Below are positions 48,501-60,189 of a stretch of DNA of 64,000 nucleotides, one piece after another. The stretch is from Coleophoma eucalyptorum. Taxonomy: Eukaryota > Ascomycota > Leotiomycetes > Helotiales > Dermateaceae. The DNA lies in contig JALRME010000001.1 in assembly GCA_026120035.1 (NCBI GenBank), forward strand, positions 2,245,909-2,309,908, read 5' to 3'. The first letter of the stretch is position 1; each line of letters opens with the position of its first letter. Below the pieces are notes generated by a model that ran no database searches, was not told the DNA's origin, and worked only from the letters and a program-made list of their open reading frames with translations. Position numbers and translations under genes: made by a program.

Positions 48501-48626
48501 CACCCACCCACCCGCTCACCCATACGCACACCACTCCAGATACCCGCCTACAGCTCCTGCACTGTACTGGAGCTGCAAGGAGTGGTCGCTAAGCGGTGGG
48601 GTGGGTGAAGTGGGTGAAGTGAAGAG

Positions 48627-48648
48627 AGGTGAGGTGAGGTGAGGTGAG
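48627..48648 (+). repeat. GTGAG short tandem repeat
   Basis: About four GTGAG units, preceded by a GTGAAGTGG-type repeat, in the gene-free region. Confidence 0.7.
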
Positions 48649-50047
48649 CAAGTGCCCCGTCCCTTATGAGGGTCAGTCGTAAGCGTCCACCCTTGATCTC
48701 CTTAAGATCTAGTGATTTAGATTGTAGAGGGGTTGGGCACACACATTTCCCATGCTTGCTGGGCCTCATTTGTTTGGCTTGGGCTGGTCTGTGGTGTCGT
48801 GCAACCTCTCCCCGTTCGTCTCTTGTCTGTTGTCTCTTCGCGCCAGCTTCGCCTCGGCGATCCGGGCCCCACCGCTCGGGATCAGGGTCTCATGTTCTTC
48901 AGACGACCGGCATCAATGCCAATGCCATGACCCTTTGCTCCCCTTTTGCAATCTGCGCCATTCCTGTTCCAATAATCCCGTTATTCCTCACTGCAGCACC
49001 GCTGGCTGTTGCTTGCTGGCTGCATGCCGTCTTGCTCAGTCCTCTGTTCGGTCCTGTCCGGCCCTGTACGATGTCCTCCGTCCTGCTGCATCCACGAACC
49101 ACCAATCCCAGACCATCCATGCACACCCCTCTACTCTCCCCCTCCTCCCAGGCTCTTGATCGTCCTTGGCAGGTACCGACTCAGATGCTACTGCTCTTAC
49201 TCGCTGCTCTCGGTGCGGATGGGAAGCGTATGGCATGGCCCACGATCGTGTCCCCACTCGCTCGCTCGCTCCGCCCGCTCGCCTTCCTTCGAACTTCCTC
49301 TTCTTCTCTGCCTCATCTAGTCATCCTTCTTGTTCCCTTTCCCTCCCTTGCCCAACCTCACTGTCGTTCGTTGTCCCTCCCTTCACATTCCTTTCTCCAG
49401 GAACATCCAGCCCTCCTTACACACTCTTTTGGTCTCGTGCTTCCGGCCACGAGCTGTTATCATTCTCTTGCACATACTCTACACCTGATCGTCATTCTTT
49501 TTGAGGCTGGTTAGCATTCAGACATATCCCAGGGAAGGAAAACGTTCGTTGCGACATTCTCGATACCCAGCTGCGCGCCTGCATTTACGCAAAATTGTAT
49601 TCTTTGGGAAGAAGGTTCGTTGGTTGAAAGAAGAGGAGACTGTTGCGACAGAGGATTAAGCAACCCTTTGGAAAGAGCTAGGAACTTGGGTAGACGTTCG
49701 GCGCATCAGTATTCGTTTGGAAAAAGAGTTTTGGCTGCTGTTGTAAAGGACTCGACTTGGTGATTTTACGGTTTTGCGCGCGATCCGGACGACCTTAACA
49801 TCTTGTATCTGATTAAGTCTACAAGGCAGTAAGGCGACAAGGTGACAAGGCATCATTTACCAAACCGAGCGTGAACGCGACTGAGAGGATATACTTCGTC
49901 GCTAACCATTCTTCAACCTCGACTTGGACATAACACCAATACTTCGTCCTCAACCCGATTCAGACTGCGCATACCCATTATTCTAACCCTTACTTCTCTC
50001 GTCACTCAAAATAAAAACTTCGTCAATCGTTTACCTTCTTTATCAAA

Positions 50048-51850
50048 ATGAAGGCCTCAACTACCGCACAGGTCGTTGCGCTTCTTTCGTCGGTGCTCAC
50101 CGTCGACGCTTTCTGGCGAATGCCATGTCGATACCGCTCAGGCATGGCTCGAATTGATCCTCTCATGAACCCCGGCACCCTTGGAACTCACGAGCATGCC
50201 ATTCACGGCTCATCTGGTATGTACTTTGCTTCATCTACATCGATCTATACATTTCGTTTCGTTGTCCTATGACTTTACGCGACGACTTTGCGCAGATGCG
50301 CACAAAGTTAAAAACCGTACCAGCGATCGCAATTGCAAAGCATTCGGCCGTACCGCTGATAATACATCATCACTTTGCTACACGCGTGTACAATAGGCTA
50401 ACCATTCGATCTAGGATTCTCTGAGACCTCCACAACCACTGACCTCCTGAACGGTGACTGCACCTCCTGCCAGGTCTCTGAGGACAAGTCCGCCTATTGG
50501 ACCCCTTCTCTTTACTTTCAAAATGCTGCCACGGGTGAATTCCAGATTGTCGAGCAAGTCGGTGGTATGCTTGCGTAAGTCAACTCCAATTCAACTTCAA
50601 TCTCTCAATACTGGTCACGTGGATATATACTTCCATGGAAATAATGGCTTGCCAGAAAGTAAAACTGACATGCTCCTCTCAGATATTATCTTCTGTACCC
50701 TAATTCTGGAAATGACACCTTGTCCGCCTTCCCCGAGGGATTCCAAATGATCTCTGGTGACAACAACCGCCGAAACTTCACTGCTGGCCCCGTCCCAGAT
50801 CCCCCAAAGTCGGATTGGACCGCTGCTGAGTCAACTCAAGATGCGCTTGCTCAAAAGGCACTTGGTTTTAACTGCTTGAACTATGCCGGTGCTGCTGAAG
50901 GCTCCCTTTACCGTCATTTCCTTCCCGACAAGGCATACCTCGATGCAAACTGCTTGGATGGAATCAGACTTGAGCTTATGTTCCCATCTTGCTGGAATGG
51001 TGTCGATGTCGACTCTGCAAACCACAAGGACCACGTCGCTTTCCCTGACTTGGTTATGACTGGTACTTGCCCAGAAGGTTATCCTGTCCGCCTTGTTTCT
51101 CTCTTCTATGAGACTATCTTCAACACGTACGCCTTCGCCGGAGTCGATGGACAATTCGTGCTTTCTAACGGAGACCCAACTGGTTACGGTTACCACGGAG
51201 ACTTCATCATGGGCTGGAATGAGAGTTTCCTCCAGGAGGCTGTCGATACTTGCACCAACGCCTCTGGCGAGATCGAAGACTGTGCTCTATTCACCATTCA
51301 AGATGGGTCTAACTGCAACATCACCATGCCATCTGCTCTTGCCAGCGAGAACTACATTGGCCCTATGGCTACTCTGCCAGGAAATGTCGCTATCCAATCA
51401 GGACCTGATGACGCAACTGATGGAGCCACCGCAACAAGTGCTGCCACTTCGGGATCCGTCACAAGCGCTTCAGCTGTCGTCCCAACACTTTCTTACTCCG
51501 CCGGTTCTACCATTGCTTCTACCGATACCTTCCTCCCAGGCGGCGTCTTCAAGGGCCAAGCATCATCCACCTATGACGCATCCAGCTCTTCATCAACCTC
51601 GTCCTCATCACCAAGCAGTAGTGCCGCAGCTACCACAAGCGCACCCGTCTACGCTGCAGCCAGCGTGAGCGAGGATTTCGTTGCCACAAGTTACTCGACC
51701 TCAGGCCAAGAAGTGCTCGAAGTACTATGGGTGGAGGAGACGGTAACCGTTACACTAGAATCTGTCGCAACGTCAACTGCGTACGTCAAGCGCTCAGATC
51801 GGAAGCGAGCAGCCCGACACTTGCATCGCCACCAACACGCCGGTCACTAG
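50048..51850 (+). CDS. Secreted DUF1996 protein with Ser/Thr-rich tail
   Basis: A secreted fungal protein of the DUF1996 family, 498 aa from three exons: 50048-50216, 50415-50574 and 50683-51850. A signal peptide covers about residues 1-21 (ending VDAFW). The DUF1996 domain begins with the typical FWRMPCRYRSGMARIDPLMNPG and HEHAIHG and continues through SAYWTPSLYF, LMFPSCWNGVDVDS and HKDHVAFPD to HGDFIMGW near residue 280. These His-rich motifs are the family hallmark. The rest is a Ser/Thr/Ala-rich, probably O-glycosylated stalk, ending in an unusual basic His-rich tail (RKRAARHLHRHQHAGH) in place of a GPI signal. The biochemical role of the family is not settled; cell-wall or extracellular location is likely. 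Confidence 0.93.
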
Positions 51851-53205
51851 GCGCACATACTGCAAAACACATTTGTGTCTTCTTCTGCTTCTTCCTTTTA
51901 ACGAGCTTGCATGCATGCGTTCTTTCTACTGTTGTTTCTTTCACAACCTTGTTACCTACATGATGCCCATTTTACGTAGCCTTCTTTCTTCCATCTCTGC
52001 CTTCCTTTTTATCAAAGAATGCATTTTTTTCCACGCGCACTTTGCATAAGATTCAGGGGGGTTGGTCCTGCGGGCATATTAATGTTCGTCATATTCACAA
52101 AGAAAGAAGGTTCCTGGCGTTCTTCTGCTCTGCGTTTTTCCTACAGTGCGTGTGAATTAAAAAGACCGTTCTCCTTCTCCTTTCAACATAGTCTTCTTTG
52201 TGTGCAAATCTCCTGAGATGAATGAGACGCTTTCTCGACGGGCAAGGCATGGGGGCTGGTCCTTTACGTATTGCTTTCATCTGAAAATGTCACTTCACGG
52301 GAGATTCTCCCAGGGGGCAGGGAGGGGAGAGATCGCGCTTTGCTAGCCTTAACGGTGTACTTAGGGGGAAATGCATGGACCTCGGATCTTGATGAATGAA
52401 ATGAAATGATCTTGAAAAACTCTTATTCGTATCTGACCCGTTCGCTAACTTGCCTTAATTTCTTCTCGTTGACAGGGATCCCAGTCCGTAGGACTTATAC
52501 CTGGTGATTCGAGGGTATAGTCATCAGTCATTGAATGTACCATGACGAAGCAAGTAGGTCCGAGATCTCGTTAAGATGCCATGGACGTGAGATTGCTGGC
52601 CGGCCGGCTGGCTTGAATACAGCTTTGGTATAGTTTGAGAGCTTGGTCCCTGAGTACATCTTGATGATTTTATTTATACAACCCGTCATGGATGGAGGAG
52701 CTTGCTAGGCTACTCCAGAGGTGGTGACAAGCTTGGTGCGGGATTATAGACAAAGCAATTCCTTTCTAGGTTACTTAGTTGTTGTCTCTGGTGATCGCCA
52801 GGGACAAAATGGGAAGAGCAGGTCGGTTAGGGATAGGATTTTAAAGCCGCTAGAAATATAGTCAGTTGTTGAAGAACCAGATATCTAAACATGCTAGGAG
52901 AAGGATTTGAAATTGCTAAAGTGTAGCTCGTCGTGCACATGTCGTAGATAGCATTGGTTAGTGTTCGATGAAATGTGAGTGTGTTACTGGCCATTATGGA
53001 AAAAGTCTAGTCACAACTTGGTGATGTCATGTACGGGTACAGACCCAAACAGTTTAGAGGCTTAGATTGTGTAATAGTGGTGTTCTTATGACTTTCTCCA
53101 TTCCTTTGCCGGTATACTTTTACATGTATGCCACAGTTATAACTGTCCATTTTTACAATATGTTACACCATCTTTCTTCAACATCCAACATTTATTCTAC
53201 TACGC
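51851..53205. other. Convergent intergenic region, DUF1996 gene / OXA1
   Basis: About 1.35 kb between converging stops, with a T-rich stretch in the first 300 bp that fits a 3' UTR. No gene was recognised. Confidence 0.55.
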
Positions 53206-54746
53206 CTATTTGGCCCCGTTCCTGGCAGCTCGCTCTCTCCGTCTCTCTGCTTCACGTTCCCATCTCTCCTCCCTGATCTGTTGCTGTCTCTGCTTCTCAT
53301 AAGCCTCAGCCTCCTTCTTCCTTGACTTCTCCTGGCCGGCCTCGAATTTGCTCCGTCCAGACTTCGTCACCTCGCTAGCCGCATTTCGGGCTCCTTCCCA
53401 AGTGCCCATTACCTCCTTCACAGCACCAATACTCTTCCAGCCAGATGCTGCGGGTGCAGCAGCAGCTTCTGGTGCATGGGACTTGATCTTAACGCTACCT
53501 TGAAGAGGTGATGATGAGCCTGGCTGTTGTGGAAGAGGTTGCATGCCAAGCTTCGCGCGAACTGAGGGTTTGCGGAAAGCACTGGCTTGGATGAAGGAGA
53601 GAACTCCGGTGACAAAGAAGGATAGTTGAAGACCTGCCGGTAGCCAGGATGTGAAAACCAAGGTCATAAGCGGAATTCCGTACATCAGCAGCGTTTGCAT
53701 TGCTGGTGTGGTCAAAGCAATACCAGTCTCTCCACCACTCTGTAGGCCATTAGTCGCAAGTCATTTTCATATGGAAAGCCCGCTACTTACCCGCATCAAC
53801 CAGTGGAACATACCCGCTGTGACTACAGGGAGGATGAAGAAGGGATCAGCGACAGTGAGGTTCTGGATCCACAACAAACCACCAGTCTCCCAGCCAGGAA
53901 CAGGCAAGTTTGCCATTCCTCTCATCAGCTTAAAGGTACCGTAACCAATAAAGATCTGACACATGGGCACCATGCTCTTCCAGATCTGAATACCAGCCCT
54001 CTTGTGCACCATCTGAAGCTCTTGTCTGAGCTTCATTGTCATTTCCGTGTTGCCCGCCCTCGATGCCGCTTGCATCTTCTCGGTGATAGGTGCTGTGATG
54101 TGCTTAATTTGTGCTAATTTGGCTGCATTGCCACTGGCATCTATGTACGGCTTCAAGAGAACCAGACGGACCAGAACTGCTGTTATACAGATAGATCCCC
54201 ACCATGGTGTACCAGCTAGAACATGCACATGCTCCAAACACCATTCCATAACTGCCGTGGGGCCCCAGCCATAATCCAGACCTAAAGACTTGAGGTAACC
54301 AATATGTTCTGGGATATCGTACAGCAGGTTGTTTGTCGTAAGATCGGTAGCAGCATCAAAGGTTGGGAGGGGAGTTTGGGCGGAGCTGGCAACAGCATCG
54401 GCAGGAGAGGTGGTAGGGACCGTGGAGGCTGTAGTCGCTGTTGCGGCTGGAGCAGCGGGTGTGGTTGATGCGAATCGTACAGCAACTCCACTACGTAGTA
54501 TTTGAGAGCTCTGTAATAGCTGAGGTCTTGCAGCAGTCCTTAGACCTGATGCGACCGGTCTGGAAAGGAGTGGACTGCTTCTCTTGGAGGCATTTTGTAT
54601 TGGGGAAGAAGAGAACTTTGAATGTAAGCAATTGGGAAACAATTGAGGAATCTCAAGGCTCCTACCTGTCTGACAGATAACACTTCGACTCGCCTTCTAG
54701 CCACGCCAATTTGGCTGGACCACCGTAATCCTCTGCTGGGTAACAT
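53206..54746 (-). CDS. OXA1: Mitochondrial inner-membrane insertase Oxa1
   Basis: The YidC/Oxa1/Alb3 insertase that places mitochondrially and nuclear-encoded proteins into the inner membrane. Three exons, 54666-54746, 53791-54615 and 53206-53739, give 479 aa. The first short exon was found by joining LSVRQ to FSSSPIQNASK, which yields a basic mitochondrial presequence with an RQFSSS cleavage-type motif. The core domain starts near GWGPTAVMEWCLEHVHVL and includes WWGSICITAVLVRLVLLKP, the amphipathic QIKHITAPITEKMQ loop, WKSMVPMCQIFIGYGTF, HWLMRSGGETGIALTTPAMQ and TSWLPAGLQLSFFVTG. The C-terminal matrix tail is long, charged and coiled (KSRKKEAEAYEKQRQQQ), as expected for mitoribosome binding. 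The next gene, MIM1, also encodes a mitochondrial insertion factor. Confidence 0.96.
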
Positions 54747-55200
54747 CTTGCCTGGCTGGAGTCGAAATGTCGCGTTCTGGAAACTTTTTGGGCGTTGTAA
54801 CTTTTGTGCACGTGCATAAATTATGCTTAATTATGAGGGAAGCAACTCTTGACTTATGAATCTTCAAGAGGAACAGGCCTTGTCAGAGTTCCTCAATCAT
54901 TATTCCTTCAAGGTAGAGTTTCCAATCCCAAGGTAAAATCTTCATTTCAGTAAGTCTGTTATGGTATAGACATATTTCAGACAAAAGTGGTAGGCCAATG
55001 CATGTATATCATGTAACTGCCTGTACAAATCCTCTACAATCTTAGACTTAGATAAACCAAGGTTCTCCCCAAATCCCATGAATATGCCACTACTTTGATT
55101 TTGGATCCTCCAAGTTGTCTGCGTGTAAACCTTTTGCGAATGCCATGAACAATGCTTGCAAGAACTCCAGTGCGCCAGTGTTGCATAATTTGTCCCCAGT
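54747..55200. promoter_or_regulatory. Intergenic region upstream of OXA1, downstream of MIM1
   Basis: About 450 bp between the OXA1 start and the MIM1 stop, both on the minus strand. It holds the OXA1 promoter and the MIM1 3' UTR; no motif was assigned. Confidence 0.55.
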
Positions 55201-55728
55201 TTACTCCATACTTGTCAGATCTCCAAGTTGACCATTCCTCCGTCTCTTCTCGAATGGATCATCTCTAACCTCAATACCTGGACCAACAGTTCTCGAGCTT
55301 CGTCCGACTGGAAAGACCTGAGAATGGACCATTAGCTACTATGTTCCTTTGAGTCTGATCCACGTTCTTATGGAGCGCAGACAGCTCTAAATAAGATTCG
55401 AGAAGAATAATGGCCCTCTATAGTGCCATTATAGAAGAAAACATTGTCATACCTTTGTTCCTCCCCATCCTAACCTGAATGCAGCTTCGTGTGCAAACAA
55501 TTCTCCAAATCCCAACATAAGTCCATTGACAAATGGCAATAGCAAATTGATAGCAGCTCCACGGAGCAGGCCCCAGACTGTAGGCGGGCTGTATACAATC
55601 ATAGCGGGCGAGCTTGAGGAAGAAGGCGGTGATGGAGATAGTTCATCGTTGCCAGAATACTGCTCGGAATCGGATGGAATGGTCATAGCCGATTCTGTCA
55701 TGTTGTTGAGACTATCATGGGAAGCCAT
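55201..55728 (-). CDS. MIM1: Mitochondrial outer-membrane import protein Mim1 (Tom13 family)
   Basis: A small single-span outer-membrane protein that inserts alpha-helical proteins and helps assemble the TOM complex. Two exons, 55453-55728 and 55201-55317, give 130 aa. The N-terminal 50 residues are acidic and Ser/Pro-rich. The conserved part reads GLLRGAAINLLLPFVNGLML followed by GFGELFAHEAAFRLGWGGTK, with the helix and its GxxxG-like packing motif. The second exon supplies VFPVGRSSRTVGPGIEVRDD and a basic end. The start at 55728 (MASHDSL) is preferred; a longer frame from 55869 is open but unlike the family. It shares a 366-bp divergent promoter with the UBX gene. Confidence 0.9.
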
Positions 55729-56094
55729 GATATGCGTTGTAAAGAGAGAAATTGACACCTGGTAATCGTACAGCTTTTGAGGCTTCGAACTCCAATGGCC
55801 CAAAGTTGAGTGGTGACCTGGAGAACGTAAGTCAATGTTGTTTGAAGCTATCCAAAGATCCGTCGGCAACGCATGTTGATGCCTTGGCGATGAGGCAGCA
55901 ATTGATAGTGACGTCCGCGTTCGTGCCTGAGTTGATTTCGAGCTCGAAGCTTCTAATTCGTGCTGTCAAATCATCTTCACATTTGCCTTCTGTTCACAAC
56001 AATTTGACACAGCTTAGAACACCTACTTGGCGTCGCCTTACACTTTCATTACATACTCGACACAGCAACAACAAACTAAAACCCTCACACAACC
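55729..56094. promoter_or_regulatory. Bidirectional MIM1 / UBX-protein promoter
   Basis: Only 366 bp between divergent starts; both genes must take their core promoters from it. The UBX-side leader is A/C-rich close to the ATG. Confidence 0.6.
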
Positions 56095-57498
56095 ATGGCG
56101 GACGAAGGCAATCATGATCAACTCACGTCTGAGTTCTGTCAGCTAACTGGAGCTTCCCCAGCAGAAGTAAGTAGAATTCGTCTTTGTTACCATATATGCG
56201 CAACCAAATAACTGTGTTGCTAACCATGTCTTTCTTTCTCATGTAGGCTCAACAATTTCTCGCGGCAAATCGATGGGATCTTTCTGGTGCAGCAGCAGAA
56301 TTCTATACTTCACAAGAGGAGGGCATCTCAAACGCTCAAGAGGGCGCTGAAGACCCACAAGAAGAAGAGGCATACACAGGACCAAGAACTCTAGATGGCA
56401 GGCCTGCACCACAATCGATCCCCTCTGTTGCGTCGAGCTCCAGAGCCGCTGCTGCCCCACCTCGAAGAGGGGTAGCAGGCATTCAGACGCTCGGTTCCAT
56501 AGGTCAAGGTGCACCTTCTGGTGGTCATGCTGGTCATGGTCATTCTCACGATGATGACGACTCTGACGATTCAGATTACACACCAGAGGGTCAGCCCAGA
56601 GATCTGTTCGCTGGAGGAGAGAAGTCCGGACTCGCCGTTCAAGACCCGAACAGGAAGAATGACCCAAGAAAGGTTGTTGACGATATTATTAAGAAGGCTA
56701 GAGCGTAAGTACAGTATGATACAAATAAATCGAGTTCCCATTAACAATATTAGAAACGCCGCACGTCCTGGGGGAGAGCCTGCTGCTGCTGCACCATCTC
56801 GATTCCGCGGTAGCGGTCAAACGCTTGGTGGCGACGATACGCCTTCTCAAGTCATCCCTGATCCCCATGCTAGCACTGCCCAGCCTGGTCCAGTACAAAC
56901 CAGAATTCTTCACCTTTGGGAAGATGGTTTCAGCATTGATGATGGTCCGCTTCGTCGCTTCGATGACCCTCAAAACGCAGCCGATCTTCAAATGATTCGA
57001 CAAGGCCGTGCTCCTCTCCATCTTATGGGCGTACGATCAGATCAACCTGTTGATGTTCAATTACACAAGCACGAAGATAAATACAAGGAACCTCCAAAGG
57101 TCTATAAGCCATTTGGCGGTAGTGGTCACAGACTTGGGAGCCCTACACCTGGAGGGCCTTCAACATCAGCAGCACCAGTGTCAGCACCCGCTGCAAGTAC
57201 ACCAGCGGCTTCATCGAGTCCAAGTGCACCTGAAGTCGAGATTGACTCTTCACAGCCAACCATCATGCTTCGTATTCAAATGGCGGATGGCTCTCGCCTT
57301 CCAGCTCGATTTAACACTACCCATACGATTGGTGATGTTTACGGCTTTATTGAGCGTGCGCAACCGGGGAGCAATACTCGACCATGGGTTTTGGCAACCA
57401 CTTTCCCCAACAAGGAGCATAGTGACAAGAGCTTAGTCCTAGGAGAGGTTGCCGAGTTCAAGCGAGGAGGAACTGCTGTTCAGAAATGGAAGGATTGA
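56095..57498 (+). CDS. SHP1: UBA-SEP-UBX protein, p47/Shp1-type Cdc48 cofactor
   Basis: An adaptor of the Cdc48/p97 ATPase. Three exons, 56095-56166, 56247-56704 and 56754-57498, give 424 aa, against 423 for yeast Shp1. Residues about 8-45 form a UBA domain (LTSEFCQLTGASPAEAQQFL, WDLSGAAAEFY). A low-complexity linker has GHAGHGHSHDDDDSDDSD. The SEP domain at about 230-290 has LHLWEDGFSIDDGPLRRFDD and RQGRAPLHLMG. The UBX domain occupies the last 90 residues (IMLRIQMADGSRLPARFNTT, TRPWVLATTFPNKE), with a final GTAVQKWKD. The domain order UBA-SEP-UBX defines the family, which acts in membrane fusion, autophagy and protein phosphatase 1 regulation. Confidence 0.96.
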
Positions 57499-58216
57499 AG
57501 GGAGTCTCGGAAACATGCAAGAGGGCAAAATAAGAGGCACCTACAGATAGATACAACAAATGGCAGCATGGCGGCGTTTTCGGCAGGTGGAAATCAATAC
57601 TTTGATCGGGAAGTTTAGATGATGGTAGCGGAATGAATGGTAGATGAGATTCCAATAGTCGCTTAACCTTTACTAGTTCATAAGGTCAAGGGACTTGGAA
57701 CCAATTTCATTGCCAAAACCAACCTATGTGTTGATTCGATCGTGCTTAGGGTGTCCAGCTCACAAATTATGGCTGGGTGGTCCTTATGTACAACTTGTCA
57801 ACAAGATTCCTGCCTTCTAGTTACTATGAAAACTTTCCAAAGCGGTTTACTAGTAGTAATTGCTTTAAGGTGAAAAGTTCCACTTTCAAATTAGTAGTTT
57901 CGCAAGTTTTAATTCCCTACACCAAGTAGATTTATACTGTAGTGCCATTGATATACTGTTCTTTCTTAAGCCGAGGTGGGAAGGTCTAAGATCAAGAAAT
58001 TTTTGCATACTCAAGCCATCGAAATATACATAAAAGGCTGCATTTAGTCACAAAAATCTGTATCAAGAAATTACATATTATTATTATTCCAGATACAAGA
58101 CCTACTCTGCGTTATGCCTCAATCCAAGTTCAAAAATTCAAAGAACGCCTCATCATCAATCATCCAATATGGGCAACCCCCATTTCTCTCTTCCATCAGA
58201 AGCACTCAGCTCAGCT
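57499..58216. other. Convergent intergenic region, UBX gene / small secreted gene
   Basis: About 720 bp between converging stop codons, AT-rich toward the right; it probably holds 3' UTRs. Confidence 0.55.
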
Positions 58217-58654
58217 TCACATAGCCGCAAAGACACCCCCGACAAGGCCCAACACAAGAGCCAATTCCCGAGCGGCCATCGAACTTTGCCATTGCGGTGC
58301 GCCATTTTGGACCTTGACAGTGTCACACGTTGAACCATCGCAGAGAGTGTTGTATGGGCAGCAGTAGCCGTTGGCGCAGTTGATAGGCTGTTTGGGCGAA
58401 GGACCCGTGAGTATGTTTTGTTTTTACATTTGATTGTGTAGAGATGAGAGGTAAGGCAGGACAGGGCAACTCACGTAGTTTGGATCATCACACAAGGTGA
58501 CTTGTCGTCTGATCGACTGAGGGCCTGCTGGGCCCATGGGTGTACCAAGAACAGCAGGGATGGGCTCAGGGTTTGGAGCTGGGACTGCTTCGGCATTGGT
58601 AAGAGGAGAGAGGAGGAGGAGGGTGGTGGCGAGGAGTGATTTGGAGAATTGCAT
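58217..58654 (-). CDS. Small cysteine-rich secreted protein, possibly GPI-anchored
   Basis: A 116-aa protein from two exons, 58475-58654 and 58217-58387. A signal peptide covers about residues 1-21 (MQFSKSLLATTLLLLSPLTNA). A Pro-rich segment follows, ending in an RR dipeptide (SIRRQ), a possible Kex2 site. The mature core is compact and cysteine-rich: TLCDDPNY-PINCANGYCCPYNT-LCDGSTCDT, eight cysteines, with the intron between CDDPNY and PINC. A hydrophobic C-terminus (LALVLGLVGGVFAAM) behind small residues looks like a GPI-attachment signal. No family recognised with certainty; the cysteine pattern is reminiscent of small secreted fungal proteins. Surface or apoplastic location is inferred. 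Confidence 0.82.
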
Positions 58655-60189
58655 CTTGAATACTTTGGTGGAAAGGACTAAAGAAGATAATGTGAAGAAT
58701 GTGAAGGTGGTTTGTTTTTCTGTCTGTTCTTGCTGAAGATAGATTGGGTATACGAACCTGAGGGAATGAATTACTCTTATACCTTAACCACTGTTGTTAT
58801 TAGCACCTCTCCCACTGTGTATGAAAGGCCTCAAGCCGTTTTCATGTCCCATGCCAGTTCACCTCATCTAGTCTCCATGGACTGCAACTTAACTAAGTTC
58901 CACATGTCGTCCTATATTCAGCTCAATCACCCCACAACAACCCGCAACCACATCTCTGAACACGATACCGTCAAATAAGCTACTGCAGTCCGCCTTGCCA
59001 AGAGAGCACCATGAGATTTATATATTTGCTAAGAGGCAGCCACCAGGTCTCCATGCTTCACCATAAGTGGTCTTGTCTAAGCCCCACGAGCAAAGAATTC
59101 AGCCAAATGGAGTGCGGCTGAGGGTTTTTGAAGCCAAAAGGATTAAACCCAAACGTAGCCGCACAACACCATACGCCCATTTACGATTCTCAAAATCCCA
59201 AAAGGGAAAGCAAGCCAAATGCACTTTCTTTTTGGGTGTTATGGGTTGCAGAATTAAGGTTGTGTGGAGAGGAAAGGAATTTTGGGGCTTTTAATGCTTG
59301 AATGCAGGGTCTCGGGTGGCGCCTTGCTGTCAGAAACCTCGAAAGATTGCGAGGGTAACTGGGTAGGCATTCAGCCTCATGTACACGCGCTGGATCCAAT
59401 ATTGTGGAGGTGAGACCAGATGAGAACGAGGACCGGGAGTTGAAAGGCGGGAGAGTTGTTTGTATTTCGATTGGCTTGCAGAAATCCATGCTGATAGCAA
59501 TGAATCCAATGCCTACCCCTCTCTAAAACTCAATTAACTAACTTATGTCCTCCAACTCAGCTATCCTACGAGATGAACAGACAAGTGCTTGCTAATTTCT
59601 CACCACATTGCTTCCCCCTCGCTTTCAATCTCCTCAGGCCCGATTCCGGAAACAGACGCTTGCACAGAATACTTCCTCAAGACGCCTGTTGCACAGCAAA
59701 AACATCCAGCCTCCTCGCTAAACCACATATGTATGTCAGGCATAGCCAAGCCAATCAGGAACATGATAAAAAGCAAATATACATATCAACCGCGACCAGG
59801 AACGGAATCAGTACACAAGTTCAAATTAAGGTTTCCAATTCTCAGCCGCAGATATGAGATGCCTGGCAACCTGCATTCAGCAGATGTATGTATGCCAGAA
59901 AGGATGAAAATTAGCCAATCAGAGAGACTTCTTGCATAACAGGCGCCGTTGATTGGGTGCACACATTGCAAAGGAGGTTTCAAAGAGAGAGTTAAAGGGT
60001 ATCTAAATTTTGGTTTGTATCCATCTAAGAAAGGATAGCAAATTATCCACGAGAAAAGTATCAATAGTTTACAAAATAAACAGAACCCTCTGGGATTTTA
60101 CATGGAATCCATGCATGCTGACAGAAAAAGCTGGTCTGATTATGTTTCCGTGTCCCTTGTTTTATTTCTTTTTTCGTTCTTTTTGGTTA
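58655..60189. other. Gene-free region between small secreted gene and URC4
   Basis: About 1.5 kb including the promoter of the small secreted gene and the URC4 3' UTR. The short frames here are not recognisable as genes. Confidence 0.5.

Larger units (their letters stand above)
45363..50047. other. Gene-free 4.7-kb region upstream of the DUF1996 gene
   Basis: No recognisable gene lies here. Several long frames exist (for example plus 48666-49514), but they overlap others and their products are Ser/Pro/Leu-rich without family features, as expected of pyrimidine-rich DNA. The last kilobase is pyrimidine-rich and then A-rich (AAAATAAAAACTTCG) before the start codon, consistent with a promoter and long leader. 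Simple repeats occur: GGCAT at 45496-45512 and GTGAG at about 48627-48648. Confidence 0.5.

Noticed and set aside
48666..49514. A 282-codon open frame on the plus strand
   Set aside because: Its product is Ser/Pro/Leu-rich and overlaps two other long frames in the same pyrimidine-rich DNA; nothing in it resembles a domain.
55729..55869. A longer MIM1 start at 55869
   Set aside because: The extra 47 residues are open by chance, unlike the family, and would overlap most of the divergent promoter; the ATG at 55728 is preferred.
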